Assembly: GCA_965240325.2 (NCBI GenBank)
Contig: OZ251242.1
Coordinates: 62,001 to 126,000, forward strand
From: Rebecca billardiae RCC1528
Taxonomy: Eukaryota; Haptophyta
Direction: 5' to 3'
DNA: 64,000 nt
Part shown: piece by piece, positions 62,571 through 64,000 of the stretch
How the letters are laid out: every line of letters starts with the position of its first letter
Numbering within the stretch: position 1 is the stretch's first letter
Notes under the pieces: generated by a model
Seen by the model: only the letters and a program-made list of their open reading frames with translations
What the model was told of the DNA's origin: nothing
Databases searched by the model: none
Program-made: the position numbers and the translations under genes

Positions 62571-63627
62571 ATGGCCGCAGTGTCGCCGCCCGAGGCGGCC
62601 TCGACGCTCTTCGCGTGGCACGGCGTGCTCGGCGCGAACCGGCCGATCTCGGAGGTGGCCCTCCGCGTCACCCAGGCCGGCCTCCTCGGGATGGCCGCGC
62701 TCGGCGTCCTCGACGTCGCGCTCGCGCGCTTCACGCGCGCGCGCTGGTTCTTCCTGCACGTGTGGGCAAACGTGTGGATCAGCCTGCTCTGCCTGCCCGA
62801 CGTGTACTTCGTGCTCACCGACCCGCTGCGCGCGCTCGCCTCGCGCGAGACCGTGCACTGGCCCATGGCCATCGTCTTCTCCGTGCACGTGTACCACGTG
62901 CTCTTCTTCAAATCGCTTCACTGGATCGACTGGCTGCACCACGTGCTGATGGTGGCGGTGGGCGCGCCGCTGCTGATCACGGGCGAGGTGGGCCCGCTGA
63001 TGAACTTCAACAACTTCTTCATGTGCGGCCTCCCCGGCGGGATCGACTACGTCATGCTCTTCGCCGTCAAGTCCGGCTGGATGCGGCCGCTCGCCGAGAA
63101 GCGCTTCAACGCGATCATCAACGTGTGGCTGCGCGCGCCCTTCCTCGTGTGCACCGGCACGCTGGTCTTCTTGCAAGGGTTCGTGCAGGAGCTCGACGAC
63201 GTGCCCAAGTACGTCAAGTACACGCGCATGTTCCTCATGTTCCTCGCCTGCTGGTGCGCGCCGCCCACGCGCGGCGCGCCGGCCGGCGCGCGCGCGCGCG
63301 CGCGCCGACGCGCGCGCTCACGCGCGCGCGCGCCCTCTGCGCGCCGGCAGGAACGCGCTCTTCTTCATGGAGCGCGTGGTGGGCAACTACCACGTGAACG
63401 AGTACAAGGAGAAGCAGCGACGAAAGGCCGCGGCCGCCGCGCAGCGCCTCTCGCCCACCTCCGCCGCCGCCTCTGTGCCCCCGCTCCTGCGGAGGGACAC
63501 AGAGGCCTCCTCGCAAGACCCGTACGAGACGCGCGAGCACGTCGGCGTCTCGCTCTTCATGTCCAAGGTGCTCTCGCACAAGGACCTGGCCGAGCTGGCG
63601 CACGTGCAGGAGAAGAAGGACGACTGA
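62571..63627 (+). CDS. TLC (TRAM/LAG1/CLN8)-domain ER membrane protein
   Basis: Exons 62571-63253 and 63351-63627 give 319 residues. Donor GTGCGC and acceptor GGCAG restore the Trp codon at C-W-N-A-L-F. About six to seven hydrophobic helices are visible. The family region is H-W-P-M-A-I-V-F-S-V-H-V-Y-H and WLHHVLMVAVGAPLL, then M-N-F-N-N-F-F-M-C-G-L-P-G-G-I-D-Y. The C-terminal tail is Lys/Glu-rich and ends K-K-D-D, a KKXX ER-retrieval signal. TLC proteins act in sphingolipid synthesis, lipid sensing or membrane composition. The ceramide-synthase H-H-D-D motif is not complete here, so a TLCD-like lipid-regulatory role is more likely than ceramide synthesis. Confidence 0.8.
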
Positions 63628-64000
63628 GGCCGCGCGGCGGGCGCCTCCGAACGGACCGGACCGGCACGGCGCCTGATGTGCCACTTCAATTCGTAGGGAG
63701 GTGGCGGGCCAAGTCTTGATCTGTCGGTAAGCGCGACCGGCCGATGGCGATGGTATGTATTGGTGCTGGCAGAGTGCCGGTCGCCGCGGCCCGGGCGCGG
63801 ACGGCTCGCAGCCCCGCTCACGCTGCGCACTGCTGAGTGCTGACTCGACCGCCCAGCGGCGCCCACTCGCCCGAGGTGCTATACTCCTAGCAATATATTT
63901 ATTTAATTATAATATATATATATATATCAGCAGGTCGTTAACGGTCTAACTGATGAATAATATTAATAATATATATAACGAACGGGCGCAGCCTGGTCAC
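63628..64000. other. Spacer at the window end
   Basis: No gene seen. AT-rich from 63885 onwards with TA runs. Confidence 0.45.

Overview
The window is nuclear DNA of a GC-rich eukaryote, most likely a unicellular alga. Evidence: spliceosomal introns, near-saturated G/C third codon positions, and eukaryote-only families (Rab geranylgeranyltransferase beta, SPX-RING, ARMT1/DUF89, F-box-RCC1, TLC, SR-type RNA-binding protein). A haptophyte is my best guess from the GC content and the lipid and membrane gene set, but the sequence does not prove it. All 15 introns I could place in host genes begin GTGC and end CAG.

Layout. 2-9091: 3' part of a giant REJ/GPS (polycystin-1-like) membrane protein with about 2000 residues of low-complexity sequence. 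9.9-11.3 kb: remnant of a DDE transposase. 11.5-16.5 kb: GT8-like glycosyltransferase, F-box/RCC1-repeat protein and ABHD-type hydrolase, all on the plus strand. 16.5-19.9 kb: lower-GC spacer with microsatellites. 19.9-24 kb: divergent pair of a two-RRM RNA-binding protein (minus) and ARMT1 (plus). 24-28.2 kb: gene-poor, repeat-bearing DNA with a long TA tract and an array of about 390-bp tandem units.

28.2-38.4 kb is a nested mobile-element region. A DNA element with 34-bp terminal inverted repeats (CACAG ends) carries a decayed minus-strand gene. An intact Ty1/copia retrotransposon (31684-38358) has inserted at the inner edge of its right terminal repeat. The copia LTRs differ by one indel and are flanked by a perfect TCCTT target duplication.

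38.6-43 kb: mitochondrial-carrier-like protein (minus), small CHORD-like zinc protein (plus) and FkbM-type methyltransferase (minus). 43.2-52.2 kb (minus): one gene, five exons, about 2723 residues, fusing cytochrome b5/front-end desaturase, DUF1365, FAD amine-oxidase-like, cyclopropane-fatty-acid-synthase-like and coclaurine-N-methyltransferase-like modules. This looks like a complete lipid-modification assembly line in one polypeptide and is the most striking object here.

52.8-64 kb: unknown coiled-coil protein; secreted CULT-domain protein interrupted by a PA domain; SPX-RING protein with a C-terminal membrane segment; RABGGTB; nucleoside diphosphate kinase fused to an alanyl-tRNA-synthetase C-terminal-like domain; and a TLC-domain membrane protein with a KKXX ER-retrieval tail. 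Several neighbours are head-to-head with 85-260 bp between start codons.
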